NCBI RefSeq assembly: GCF_020442045.1
Contig: NZ_JAGRLA010000104.1
Coordinates: 19,582 to 83,581 of the forward strand
Direction of reading: 5' to 3'
DNA length: 64,000 nt
DNA from: Bauldia sp.
GTDB taxonomy: Bacteria > Pseudomonadota > Alphaproteobacteria > Rhizobiales > Kaistiaceae
In this document: in pieces, positions 1-7,959 of the stretch
Layout: every line of letters begins with the position of its first letter
How positions within the stretch are numbered: position 1 is the stretch's first letter
Made by a program: the position numbers and the translations under genes
The notes under the pieces: generated by a model
Told to the model about the DNA's origin: nothing
The model's input: only the letters and a program-made list of their open reading frames with translations
Databases searched by the model: none

Positions 1-650
1 TAGTTGATGACGTGGTCGGCGCCGAGCGCCCTGGCCTTCTCGATCTTGTCGTCGCTGCCGACCGTGGTGATCACCGTCGCGCCGACCGCCTTGGCAAGCT
101 GGATCGCGGCCGTGCCGATGCCGCTGCCACCGGCCTGGATGAGGACGGTCTGGCCCTCCTTCAGTCCGGCATTGTCGAACAGCATATGCTGCGGCGTGCC
201 TATGGTGACCGGGGCGCAGGAAGCGGCAATGACGTCGACGCCCTCGGGCGCGGGAATCGCCAGCCGGGAGGGCAGGTTGACCAGCTCGCGGGCGAGCCCG
301 TCGATATGGAAGCCACGGATGCCCCCGACATTCTCGCAGAGATTCTCGCGCCCCTCGCGGCAGGCCTCGCAGGTGCCGCAGGTCTCCGCGCCGAAGATCG
401 CCACGACCTGGCCGGGGGCGAGCCCTTCGACCCCTTCGCCGATCGCGGCGACGGTACCCGCCGCCTCGACTCCGACGACGATCGGCAGCTTGCGCCTGGC
501 GAAGGCCATGCCGCGCCAGCCCCAGACGTCGATATGGTTGAGCGCCACCGCACCGATGCGGACCTGGACCTCGCCGGGTCCGGGCGGCGGCGGATCGGGG
601 AGGTCGACGGCCGCGAGCTGGCGGCTGTCGAGGAGTTGGAGGGCACGCAC
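1..650 (-). CDS. adh2XL: Zinc-binding dehydrogenase of the VLCFA lipid A cluster (partial, C-terminus beyond the window)
   Basis: Medium-chain dehydrogenase/reductase; only the first 216 codons are present and the gene runs off the left edge. Four cysteines at residues 91, 94, 97 and 105 match the structural zinc lobe, and GGSGIG (about 174-179) is the start of the NAD(P)-binding Rossmann fold. The usual catalytic zinc ligands are not seen: NHID near residue 39 and GVEAAG near 60 replace the Cys and Gly-His-Glu motifs, as in quinone-oxidoreductase-like members. The GTG start at 650 follows a GAGAG Shine-Dalgarno, 33 nt after the upstream ketosynthase. In rhizobia the fifth gene of the acpXL cluster is this dehydrogenase, of unproven role in making the 27-hydroxy or keto VLCFA. 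The name rests on position as much as on sequence. Confidence 0.85.
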   Translation of the reverse strand, partial: MRALQLLDSRQLAAVDLPDPPPPGPGEVQVRIGAVALNHIDVWGWRGMAFARRKLPIVVGVEAAGTVAAIGEGVEGLAPGQVVAIFGAETCGTCEACREGRENLCENVGGIRGFHIDGLARELVNLPSRLAIPAPEGVDVIAASCAPVTIGTPQHMLFDNAGLKEGQTVLIQAGGSGIGTAAIQLAKAVGATVITTVGSDDKIEKARALGADHVIN

Positions 651-683
651 GCGAACTCTCGACCGTTTGCTGGTGGTTTCTGC

Positions 684-1955
684 TTATGCGGGCTCGGCCG
701 CGATGATCAGGCAGGCATTCTGGCCGCCGAAGCCGAAGGAATTCGACAGCACGACCGAGACCTCCTGCTCCCGCGCCGTGTTCGGCACGACATCCAGCGT
801 GATGTCGGGGTCGGGGACCTTGTAGTTGATGGTCGGCGGGATCACGCCGGCATGCATGGTCTGGATCGAGAAGACCGCCTCGAGTGCGCCCGACGAGGTC
901 AGCGTGTGGCCGACCATCGACTTGTTCGAGCTGATCGGCACGCCGCGCAGGCGCTCGCCGAATACCTTGTCAAGCGAGAAGTGCTCCATCTTGTCATTCT
1001 CGGGCGTGCCGGTGCCATGGGCGTTGATGTAGTTGATCTCGTCGGGATGCATGGCGGCATCGTCGAAGGTGGCGCGCAGGGCGCCGATCACCGCCGAGCC
1101 ATCGGGCTTGGAGCGGGTACGGTGGAAGTCGTCATTCTTGTCGGCGGCGCCGCGGATCACCGCGAGGATACGGGCGCCGCGCGCCCTGGCGACGTCGTAG
1201 TCCTCCAGCACCAGCGCCGCCGAGCCCTCGGCGATGACGAAGCCGTCGCGGTTCTTGGAGAAGGGCTTGGCGGCTTCCTCGGGCGGCCCCTTGAAGGAAG
1301 ACAGCGCCGAAAGCAGCGAGAAGCGGACGATCTCTTCCGCCGTCACCGAGCAGTCGGTGCCGACGCAAAGCGCCGCCTCGGTCTCGCCGCGGCGGATCGC
1401 CTCGACCCCGAGCTGGACCGCGGTGGCGCCCGAGGCGCAGGCCGTGGTCAGCGAGATCGGCGCGCCGCGCGTGCCGAAACGGTCGGCAAGCTTCTCCGAG
1501 ACATAGCCATACATCGAATGCTCGAATTCCTCGCGGTCGTTGGCGAGGCCGGCCGCCCGGCACATGCGGTCATAGGCATCCTCATCGGCCTCCGGCGCGA
1601 CCGCCTCGTAGAGGCGGCGGCGGGCCGGCCAGCCGAGCTCGACCGGCGGAATGGCGGTGAAGAGGGGACCGGGAAAATCCCCCGGCGAGCCGATTCCGGA
1701 CATGCGGACCGCCTCGTCGATGGCAAGCTCGCCGATGGTCAGCTTGAGGTCGCGGAGATCGACATTCGGCAGGTCGACCGTGCCGGCGAAGGTGGTGCGC
1801 AGGTGGGTCGTCGGAAAGCGGGTGATCTCCTTGATGCCGGAGCGGCCGGCGACCAGCGCCTCCCAATTCTCCTCAAGCCCGGTACCGAGCGAGGATACGA
1901 CGCCCATGCCGGTGACGGCGACGACGGGGCGGTTACGCTTGTCACGAAGAGCCAT
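684..1955 (-). CDS. fabF1XL: Beta-ketoacyl-ACP synthase, active partner for very-long-chain fatty acid elongation
   Basis: Condensing enzyme of 423 residues with a complete KAS I/II triad: Cys173 in TTACASG, His313 in NAHGTGT and His350 in NKSMVGH. It should elongate acyl chains on the special carrier AcpXL by condensing malonyl-ACP, toward the C28 secondary acyl chain of lipid A. The ATG at 1955 was chosen because GGAGGTTGAG lies directly upstream; a longer reading to 2021 has no comparable ribosome site and no homologous N-terminus. It follows fabF2XL by 74 nt and precedes the dehydrogenase by 33 nt, so the cluster reads as one operon. The fabF1XL name comes from gene order; the enzyme class is certain. 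Confidence 0.92.
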   Translation of the reverse strand: MALRDKRNRPVVAVTGMGVVSSLGTGLEENWEALVAGRSGIKEITRFPTTHLRTTFAGTVDLPNVDLRDLKLTIGELAIDEAVRMSGIGSPGDFPGPLFTAIPPVELGWPARRRLYEAVAPEADEDAYDRMCRAAGLANDREEFEHSMYGYVSEKLADRFGTRGAPISLTTACASGATAVQLGVEAIRRGETEAALCVGTDCSVTAEEIVRFSLLSALSSFKGPPEEAAKPFSKNRDGFVIAEGSAALVLEDYDVARARGARILAVIRGAADKNDDFHRTRSKPDGSAVIGALRATFDDAAMHPDEINYINAHGTGTPENDKMEHFSLDKVFGERLRGVPISSNKSMVGHTLTSSGALEAVFSIQTMHAGVIPPTINYKVPDPDITLDVVPNTAREQEVSVVLSNSFGFGGQNACLIIAAEPA

Positions 1956-2029
1956 CTCAACCTCCGTATGCCTTAAACGCCTTCCGGCTCCGTGCGCGGA
2001 CACGGATATCCGGATAGTCAACGCGCCCC

Positions 2030-3238
2030 CTAGTCGATCGCCTCGACCAGCCCCATGCCTTCGCCACGCCAGTTCCCCCAGGAATTGACCGCGATCGCGG
2101 TCGGCGTGGTCTTCACCGCGGTCTCGAAACCGGTTTCGTCGGCCGGACGGTAGAACCCCTTGCGGGAGAGAGCCAGCGCCGCCAGGCCGACCATTGACGG
2201 GAAGGTCGCCTCGACGCTGGTGCCGAGCATGTTCGGCGTCGCCCGTACCGTATCCAGCTCGCCGCGGTCGATCAATCCGGAGAGGAAGTCCTGCTCCTCG
2301 ATGGTCAGCGGCGAGAGGCCCGATGCGCTGGTCAGCATGGCGAGCGGACGGTCGCCGGCCTCCTTGCGGATCTCGGCGAATTGCCTGGCGGCGGTCGCGG
2401 CCGCCTGTCCCGGCTCGCGCCGGCTGCGTCCCGACAGCACCGTGCCGAGCCGCGCATAGGGCCTGGCACCGCGCGCCTCGGCATGCTCGCGCGCCTCCAG
2501 AACCAGGAAGGCCCCGACGGATCCGAGGATGATCCCGCCGCCCCGCGCCGGTCGCGCCCAGACCGAGACGGGCTCCTCCGTCCAGGCCCAGCCGGCGCCG
2601 GACATGACCAGCAGCACATCCTTGCGCTCGGCGATGATCGCGCCGCCGGCAAGGAAGATGTCGCCCTGGTCGGCGCGGATGCGGCGGGCGGCGATCTCGA
2701 CGGCGCTGACGCTGGCCAGCTCCTCCCCCATGAAGGTCCGGGACGAGCCGGTCACCTTGTGGACGATGGCGATGTTGCCGGCGACCAGGTTGGGAAGCTG
2801 GGCGAGGAAAAGCGTCGGGCGGAGATCGTTCGACAGCCGCTCGTTGATGAATTCCTCGGGCGATTCCGCCGCGGCGACGCCTTCGAGGATGGTCTGGTCG
2901 ACCGCGAGGTCGCGTTCGCCGCCGGCGGCCGCGACCACCATATTGGTATTGGAAAGCAGCTCGAGATTGCCGGCGATGCCCGCGTCATCGAGGGCGAGGC
3001 CCGCCGTGTAGGTGCCGACCCGCTGCCAGTTCTCCATCTGGCGGCGATCGCCACCCTTCGGGATCTGGAGCGAGAAGTCGAGCGGCACCATCGGATGGAC
3101 CGGATAGGGCGCGAAGGAGGTCGTATCGATGACCGGACGCGGATTCTCCGCTTCAGCCATCGCCTGCCAATGCGCGTCGAGCCCCTCGCCGAGGCTCGAG
3201 GTCATCCCGATGCCGGTGATCCAGACCTCGCGCGTCAT
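2030..3238 (-). CDS. fabF2XL: Ketosynthase-like protein lacking the catalytic triad (chain-length-factor-like)
   Basis: 402-residue thiolase-fold KAS homologue. The N-terminus (VWITGIGMTSSLGEG) and overall length fit the family, but the active site is missing. Where a KAS has TACASG this protein reads GSSRTFMGEE (about 164-173); the NAHGTGT segment is replaced by TSASGLS; the GH of the third motif is replaced by GT (PNMLGTSVEATF). No Cys-His-His triad remains. It sits between fabZXL and an intact KAS, so a heterodimer like the KS/chain-length-factor pair of type II polyketide synthases is the natural inference. The ATG at 3238 has GGGGGAA upstream and is preferred over an ATG 21 nt earlier. 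Confidence 0.88.
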   Translation of the reverse strand: MTREVWITGIGMTSSLGEGLDAHWQAMAEAENPRPVIDTTSFAPYPVHPMVPLDFSLQIPKGGDRRQMENWQRVGTYTAGLALDDAGIAGNLELLSNTNMVVAAAGGERDLAVDQTILEGVAAAESPEEFINERLSNDLRPTLFLAQLPNLVAGNIAIVHKVTGSSRTFMGEELASVSAVEIAARRIRADQGDIFLAGGAIIAERKDVLLVMSGAGWAWTEEPVSVWARPARGGGIILGSVGAFLVLEAREHAEARGARPYARLGTVLSGRSRREPGQAAATAARQFAEIRKEAGDRPLAMLTSASGLSPLTIEEQDFLSGLIDRGELDTVRATPNMLGTSVEATFPSMVGLAALALSRKGFYRPADETGFETAVKTTPTAIAVNSWGNWRGEGMGLVEAID

Positions 3239-3284
3239 CGCCGGTTCCCCCGCGACCACCGTCCTGCCGGGCGCCGTTCCAAGG

Positions 3285-3752
3285 TCAAGTCAGCGTCCCC
3301 AGCTCGACACCGTGCTGGCGGGCCCGTTCGCGCACCAGCACCGGCAGCTCCGGACTCGGGAAATCCATGACCATCATGGTCAACTCGGCGTCCGCGATCA
3401 GCTTGCCGTCGACCCTGATCTCGTTGCGGGTGATGCAGAAACCGGAACCGTCATGGACGAGGTCGCAGACCGATTTCATCAGCATGCCCGGCAGCGCGAA
3501 GCTGCGGATCTTCACCTTCTTGGCTCCGGCGAAGAAGGGAAGCCGGCCAAAATTGTTGAGACCGAGAAGCAGATAGCCGGCGGTGTGGTTCATCATCTCC
3601 AGCAGGAGAACCCCCGGCATCACCGGATAGCCCGGGAAATGCCCCTCGAAGACCGGGCTTTCCTCGGGAATCGTCGAACTGGCCTCGACATGGCCGTTCT
3701 CGAGGTCGAAGACGTCGACGGTGTCGATGATGTCGAAATATTCGAGCCGCAT
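3285..3752 (-). CDS. fabZXL: (3R)-hydroxyacyl-ACP dehydratase for VLCFA synthesis
   Basis: Hot-dog-fold dehydratase of 155 residues. The FabZ signature GHFPGYPVMPGVL gives catalytic His38, and Glu52 in LLLEMMNH is the second catalytic residue. It removes water from 3-hydroxyacyl intermediates during elongation; here the carrier is presumably AcpXL. The start at 3752 begins MRLEYFDIID, 11 nt after the acpXL stop. An in-frame extension into acpXL is rejected because it would overlap that gene. Same strand and tight spacing with acpXL and the two ketosynthase genes indicate one transcript. Function is well supported; assignment to the VLCFA route rests on context. Confidence 0.92.
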   Translation of the reverse strand: MRLEYFDIIDTVDVFDLENGHVEASSTIPEESPVFEGHFPGYPVMPGVLLLEMMNHTAGYLLLGLNNFGRLPFFAGAKKVKIRSFALPGMLMKSVCDLVHDGSGFCITRNEIRVDGKLIADAELTMMVMDFPSPELPVLVRERARQHGVELGTLT

Positions 3753-3763
3753 GGGAGCTTCGG

Positions 3764-4045
3764 TCAGGCGTCCTTCGCAGCGACGAGCTCGTCGATCCGG
3801 GCGCAGAGATTCTTGAGGACGAAATAGTCTTCCACCGAAGCGCGGCCCTCGTTGACCTCCTCGGTCCACGATTCGAGCGGAATCTTGATGCCGAATTTCT
3901 TGTCGAGGGCGAAGACAATATCGAGGAAATCGAGGCTATCGATGCCCAGATCGTCGATGGCGTGCGATTCCGGCGTTATCTGATCCAGTGGAATCTCGCT
4001 GGTCTCGGAAATAACCTGCGAAACCACATCGAATGTCGAGGACAT
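3764..4045 (-). CDS. acpXL: Specialised acyl carrier protein for the C28 lipid A fatty acid
   Basis: Acidic 93-residue carrier. The phosphopantetheine attachment site is Ser37 in GIDSLDFLD. The sequence is very close to what I recall of rhizobial AcpXL, including SEI..[27 protein letters not shown] and the [14 protein letters not shown] tail, which separates it from the housekeeping AcpP. Family role: carries the growing very-long-chain hydroxy fatty acid that an LpxXL acyltransferase then moves to lipid A. It is the first gene of the minus-strand operon acpXL-fabZXL-fabF2XL-fabF1XL-adh2XL. The lpxXL acyltransferase expected next would lie outside the window. Confidence 0.96.
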   Translation of the reverse strand: MSSTFDVVSQVISETSEIPLDQITPESHAIDDLGIDSLDFLDIVFALDKKFGIKIPLESWTEEVNEGRASVEDYFVLKNLCARIDELVAAKDA

Positions 4046-4077
4046 GTGACTTTGACGATCCCTTAGCTGATTCAGGC

Positions 4078-4106
4078 CATGTAACGCCGCGCGCCGGCGA
4101 ATCCAA
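4078..4106 (-). promoter_or_regulatory. Candidate sigma-70 promoter of the acpXL operon
   Basis: On the minus strand TTGGAT (4106-4101) is separated by 17 nt from TACATG (4083-4078), 33 nt before the acpXL ATG. Spacing is ideal and the -35 is fair; the -10 is a moderate match. Inferred from sequence only. Confidence 0.4.
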
Positions 4107-4304
4107 GCATAAAAAGCCCGCTTTTGGCCGCTCCCCTCGACAGGGCGTGGCCATGACGGCTCACTCCGGCACGGCTTAGCAGAGGTTGATCGTGGACTGT
4201 CCGACGCCGTTTTTCAACGCACCGGCCAGCGCCCGCCCCCGTGAGCATGGCAATGCCGGAAAGGGCAATACCGTCCTTCCCCGCTTCTGTCCACCGCGAC
4301 GCGC

Positions 4305-5366
4305 ATGCCAGTTGCGCCGGCGGGGGTCCTCGCGAGACAATACGGGCAGTCAGACGAGGCGAGTTTCGTGGTTGCAGTGACCGGATCCGAGGCCGCGGGG
4401 CCCTCCCGCCGATTCGTCGCGATCGACGTGGCGAAAGGCATCGCGATCCTGGCGATGGTCGTCTACCACTTCAGTTGGGACCTCTCCGACAACCGCCTGA
4501 TCGCCGTCGATGTCTCGGTCAATCCCGGGTGGATCGTCTTCGCCCGGCTGATTGCCGGCACCTTCCTCGCGCTGGTCGGCGTCAATCTGGTCATGGCGAT
4601 GCGGAAGGGCTTCCGTGCCGGTCCCTATTTCCGCCGGCTGGCAATCATTGCGGCAGCCGCTGTCATAGTCACCCTCGCCACGCTCAAGTTCGAGCCGCGG
4701 GCCTTCATCTTCTTCGGCGTCCTGCACTGCATCGTTGCGGCAAGCGTGCTGGCCCTGCCTCTGCTCCGGGCACCAGCCTGGCTGACGGCGGTCGTCGCCG
4801 CCTTCTTTCTCGCCGGCCCGCATTTCCTCGCCAATCCATTCTTCGATTCCTACTGGTGGTACTGGCTCGGCCTCTCCACCGACCCGCCGATCACCGTCGA
4901 CTACGTGCCGATCTTCCCATGGTTCGGCGTGGTTCTTTTCGGCGTGATCGCCGGGCGGTTCTTCCTCGATCACGGCGACTGGGGGCTCTGGCAATGGCGC
5001 GGCGAGGGCCTCGTGGCGCGCTTCCTCGCCGCGGCGGGGCGATGGAGCCTCGCCATCTACCTGATCCACCAGCCGATCCTGGTCGGCATCCTGTTCGTGG
5101 TCGCGCCGTTGATCGGCCCGAGCGAAGCCGCGCTCGCTGAGCAGGTCAGGTCCGAATACGACGCGAGCTGCGCGGTGGCCGGCTACGATCAGGAGGACTG
5201 CGACGCCTATTCCCGCTGCATCATAGCCGGGCTCAGCGCGGAGCCCGGCATCCTCGTCGCCGCCAGCCGCCACGACCTCAGCGACGCGCAGGTCGAACGC
5301 TGGCAGACGATCGACGCCGAATGCTGGGCGCGGACCCTGCCTTCCGGTTCGACCAACGGTGCCTAG
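4305..5366 (+). CDS. DUF1624 / heparan-alpha-glucosaminide acetyltransferase-like membrane protein
   Basis: Integral membrane protein of up to 353 residues. The opening RFVAIDVAKGIAILAMVVYHFSWD is typical of the DUF1624 acyltransferase-like family, and seven or so hydrophobic segments follow, including AGRWSLAIYLIHQPIL near residue 250. Family members are thought to move acyl groups across or at the membrane; no substrate can be named. After the last helix there is an unusual soluble tail of about 85 residues with four cysteines (about 289, 299, 305, 340). The start is uncertain: ATG at 4305 or GTG at 4369, which would begin just before the conserved part. It is convergent with the SMP-30 gene, 8 nt away. 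Confidence 0.8.
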   Translation: MPVAPAGVLARQYGQSDEASFVVAVTGSEAAGPSRRFVAIDVAKGIAILAMVVYHFSWDLSDNRLIAVDVSVNPGWIVFARLIAGTFLALVGVNLVMAMRKGFRAGPYFRRLAIIAAAAVIVTLATLKFEPRAFIFFGVLHCIVAASVLALPLLRAPAWLTAVVAAFFLAGPHFLANPFFDSYWWYWLGLSTDPPITVDYVPIFPWFGVVLFGVIAGRFFLDHGDWGLWQWRGEGLVARFLAAAGRWSLAIYLIHQPILVGILFVVAPLIGPSEAALAEQVRSEYDASCAVAGYDQEDCDAYSRCIIAGLSAEPGILVAASRHDLSDAQVERWQTIDAECWARTLPSGSTNGA

Positions 5367-5374
5367 ACCGGGAC

Positions 5375-6301
5375 TCAGGGCACCTGGACGCCGGTCGCGG
5401 TGACATAGACCGAATAGAGCTCGTGGGTGCAGGTGACGAAAAGCCGGTTGCGCTTCGGTCCGCCAAAGACAAGGTTCGAGACGCCCTGCGGGAAATTGAT
5501 CCGGCCGAGCACATCGCCTTCCCTGGCGAAGACGTCGATGCCGGCGCCGGCGCTGGTCCAGACGTTGCCGTCGGTATCGACGCGGAAGCCGTCCGGGAAG
5601 CCCTGCTTCAGCACGAAGCGCGCCTCGCCGCCCGAGAGCGTGTTGTCGGCATTGACCTTGAAGGCGCGGATGTGGCGGGGCTTGTCGGCCTCGTGGGCGG
5701 CGGCGGAATCGGCGATATAGAGCTCCTTCTCGTCCGGCGAGAAGGCGAGCCCGTTGGGCTTGTCGAAATCGTCGCAGACCACGGCGAGCTCGCCCGACTT
5801 CGGATCGAAGCGGAAGACGTAGCGGCCGCCGTATTCGACCTCGCCCTTGTGGCCCTCATAGTCGCTCATGATCCCGTAGTCGGGGTCGGTGAACCAGATC
5901 GTGCCGTCCGACTTGACGACGACGTCGTTGGGCGAGTTGAGGCGCTTGCCGTTGTAGCTGTCGGCGATCACGGTGATCGAGCCGTCGGGCTCGGTCCGGG
6001 TCACGCGACGGGCGCCATGCTCGCAGGTCACCAGCCGGCCCTCGCGATCGCGGGTATTGCCGTTGGAATAGTTGGACTCGGTGCGGAAGACGCTGACGCT
6101 GCCGGTAATGCCGTTCGGCACCCAGCGCATCATCCGGTTGTTGGGGATGTCGCTCCAGACGAGATAGTTGCCGTCCTGGAACCAGACCGGCCCCTCGGAC
6201 CAGCGGCAGCCGTCGTAGAGCAGCTCCTTCTGGCAGGTGCCGTTGATCAGCCAGACGAAGCGCTTGTCGTAGTGTTCGGCGTCAGGTCCAACGAGTGCCA
6301 T
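5375..6301 (-). CDS. SMP-30/gluconolactonase/LRE family sugar lactonase
   Basis: 308-residue six-bladed beta-propeller hydrolase. Visible family marks are WSEGPVW near residue 35 (metal-binding Glu), NSPNDVVV (metal-binding Asn), KPNGLAFSPDE and FPDGFRVDTDGNVW (catalytic Asp region). Family members hydrolyse aldonolactones with a bound divalent metal. The ATG at 6301 has an excellent AAGGAGGATACG site upstream. The divergent neighbour is a zinc sugar-alcohol dehydrogenase followed by a mannitol/uronate reductase, so the lactonase probably acts in the same sugar-acid route. No signal peptide is seen. The substrate is not determinable from sequence. Confidence 0.88.
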   Translation of the reverse strand: MALVGPDAEHYDKRFVWLINGTCQKELLYDGCRWSEGPVWFQDGNYLVWSDIPNNRMMRWVPNGITGSVSVFRTESNYSNGNTRDREGRLVTCEHGARRVTRTEPDGSITVIADSYNGKRLNSPNDVVVKSDGTIWFTDPDYGIMSDYEGHKGEVEYGGRYVFRFDPKSGELAVVCDDFDKPNGLAFSPDEKELYIADSAAAHEADKPRHIRAFKVNADNTLSGGEARFVLKQGFPDGFRVDTDGNVWTSAGAGIDVFAREGDVLGRINFPQGVSNLVFGGPKRNRLFVTCTHELYSVYVTATGVQVP

Positions 6302-6685
6302 AAGTCGTATCCTCCTTGTGAATATGCGCCCTGGCGGGCCGTCTTCTGTCCGCCGGCGGCGTTGACGACGCCGACGATGATCAATCCGGTCAGGAGCAGC
6401 CAATACCCGCGCCGGAGACGCAGATCAGGAACCGACGCGGTCGGGGTTGATGGCGGCGAGGCTGGCGGCGCGCATGTTCTGCCGATGGCGGTCACCGAGC
6501 GGCCCTTCCCGGACCAGCTTCACGTCCTCCCCCTCCAGACGACACCCAGACCCGCCACGCCATGACAGGGGCGGTGTCCATAAGCGGCAAAAGCTCATAT
6601 TAGTCTAGAGCGGAAGTCGCAAGCCGAACAAGGTGGCCGGTTCCGCCAGCCGCCGATCCGGACGAAGCAGAAAGGGAAGAAGAGA
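6302..6685. other. Divergent intergenic region with a possible small-gene remnant
   Basis: 384 nt between the lactonase and the divergent dehydrogenase. On the minus strand a 32-codon frame (GTG at 6523 to TGA at 6425) follows a strong GGAGGGGGAGGAC site. Its end is followed by a different frame (6495-6247) encoding a membrane helix (YWLLLTGLIIVGVVNAAGG) that runs into the lactonase start. This could be a decayed small membrane protein or chance. No clear terminator is present. Both promoters of the divergent genes should lie here. Confidence 0.25.
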
Positions 6686-7696
6686 ATGCGAGCCGTTGTC
6701 TGCACCGAACCCGGAACGCTCGAACGTATCGAAGTCCCGCCGCCCGATCCCGTCCCGGGCATGGTCGCGGTGGACATCAAGGCGATCGGGATCTGCGGCA
6801 CCGACTTCCATATCTTCAAGGGCCTGCATCCGTTCCTCGAATATCCGCGGATCATGGGGCACGAGCTTTCCGGCGTGGTCGCCGAGGGCGCGCGCGGCGA
6901 CGCGCTGAAGCCCGGGACGCCCGTCGTCATCAATCCCTACTTCTCCTGCGGCACCTGCATTGCCTGCCGCAAGGGCAAGACCAATTGCTGTGCAACACTG
7001 AAAGTGCTCGGCGTCCATATCGATGGCGGAATGTGCGAACGAATCCTGGTGCCGGAGGAGAATCTCTACCCCGCCGGCGATCTCAACCTGCGCGACGCGG
7101 CGATGATCGAGTTCCTCGCGATCGGTGCCCACGCGGTCCGCCGCTCGGACCTCGAGCCCGGCGCCCGCGTCCTCGTCGTCGGCGCCGGGCCGATCGGCCT
7201 CGGCACCGCCGCCTTCGCCAGGCTTGCCGGCGGCGAGGTGACGGTGATGGACGTGTCGTCCCGGCGGCTCGCCGCGGTCCGCGACACCCTCGGTTTCGGC
7301 CAGACGATCGAGGCGGGCGAGTCGGCGCTCGCCGAGGTCGACCGGCTGACCGGCGGGGACCGCTACGACCTGGTGTTCGACGCCACCGGCAACGCCCGGG
7401 CGATGGAGCGCTCCTTCGACTTCATCGCCAGCGGCGGAGGCATCGTCATGGTCGGTGTCCTCAAGGCGTCGATCACCTTCGACGATCCGGAATTCCACCG
7501 ACGCGAGCTGACCATCCGCGCCACCCGCAACGCCACCAGGCAGGATTTCGAGACCGTGATGAGCGCGGTGGCGGGCAGCCATATCCCGATGGACGCCATC
7601 AACACCCACCGCGACCACCTCGACGCGCTGCCGGACGCGATGCCGGCCTGGCTCGCCTCCGACGACCCGCCGATCAAGGCGATCGTGACGCTGTAA
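6686..7696 (+). CDS. Zinc-dependent sugar-alcohol/sugar-acid dehydrogenase (L-idonate/L-galactonate dehydrogenase-like MDR)
   Basis: 336-residue medium-chain dehydrogenase. Catalytic zinc ligands are Cys36 (GICGTD) and His58-Glu59 (GHE); structural zinc cysteines are at about 87, 90, 93 and 101. GAGPIG (about 166-171) is the NAD(P)-binding motif. The family oxidises a secondary hydroxyl of a polyol or aldonate to a ketone. A uronate/mannitol-type reductase follows on the same strand and a lactonase lies divergently. This resembles the L-galactonate to tagaturonate to altronate logic of E. coli LgoD and UxaB, but that is only an analogy. The ATG at 6686 has GGAAGAAGAG upstream. Confidence 0.85.
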   Translation: MRAVVCTEPGTLERIEVPPPDPVPGMVAVDIKAIGICGTDFHIFKGLHPFLEYPRIMGHELSGVVAEGARGDALKPGTPVVINPYFSCGTCIACRKGKTNCCATLKVLGVHIDGGMCERILVPEENLYPAGDLNLRDAAMIEFLAIGAHAVRRSDLEPGARVLVVGAGPIGLGTAAFARLAGGEVTVMDVSSRRLAAVRDTLGFGQTIEAGESALAEVDRLTGGDRYDLVFDATGNARAMERSFDFIASGGGIVMVGVLKASITFDDPEFHRRELTIRATRNATRQDFETVMSAVAGSHIPMDAINTHRDHLDALPDAMPAWLASDDPPIKAIVTL

Positions 7697-7884
7697 GCAA
7701 TGACGTCTTTTAGCTCCGGCTCTCCGCATTTCGTTACCTCCCCCCATGTGCGGGAGGTCGGGTTTCCCCGATTTGCTCCTTGCATATCGGCGCCGGAGAT
7801 CCGGGAGAGCGGTACGCCACCGGACCGGCGCACATCCCTCCCTAGCTTCGCTGGCGCCCGGCTCCGCCGACCGAAGCGTCGCTG

Positions 7885-7905
7885 TCTCCCCCACGAGGGG
7901 GGAGA
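7885..7905. repeat. Short palindrome in the gap between two sugar-metabolism genes
   Basis: TCTCCCC (7885-7891) pairs with GGGGAGA (7899-7905). Similar CTCCCCC-ACGA-GGGGGGAG palindromes are common between genes in this order. It may act as a hairpin between the dehydrogenase and the reductase gene 55 nt downstream. The surrounding 7700-7940 stretch looks non-coding. Confidence 0.45.
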
Positions 7906-7959
7906 GGAAGCCTCCGCGCGGGTTCGGCGTGCGATCTCCTCGGAATGCGGGAGCACCGA

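Noticed and set aside
12..1976. Long open frame (654 codons) on the plus strand
   Set aside because: It is antisense to the dehydrogenase and fabF1XL genes, whose motifs are intact. High GC keeps antisense frames open; the translation is Arg/Ala/Gly/Asp-rich without any family pattern.
4350..5273. 307-codon minus-strand frame
   Set aside because: Antisense to the DUF1624 gene; its product is a low-complexity charged sequence with no ribosome site.
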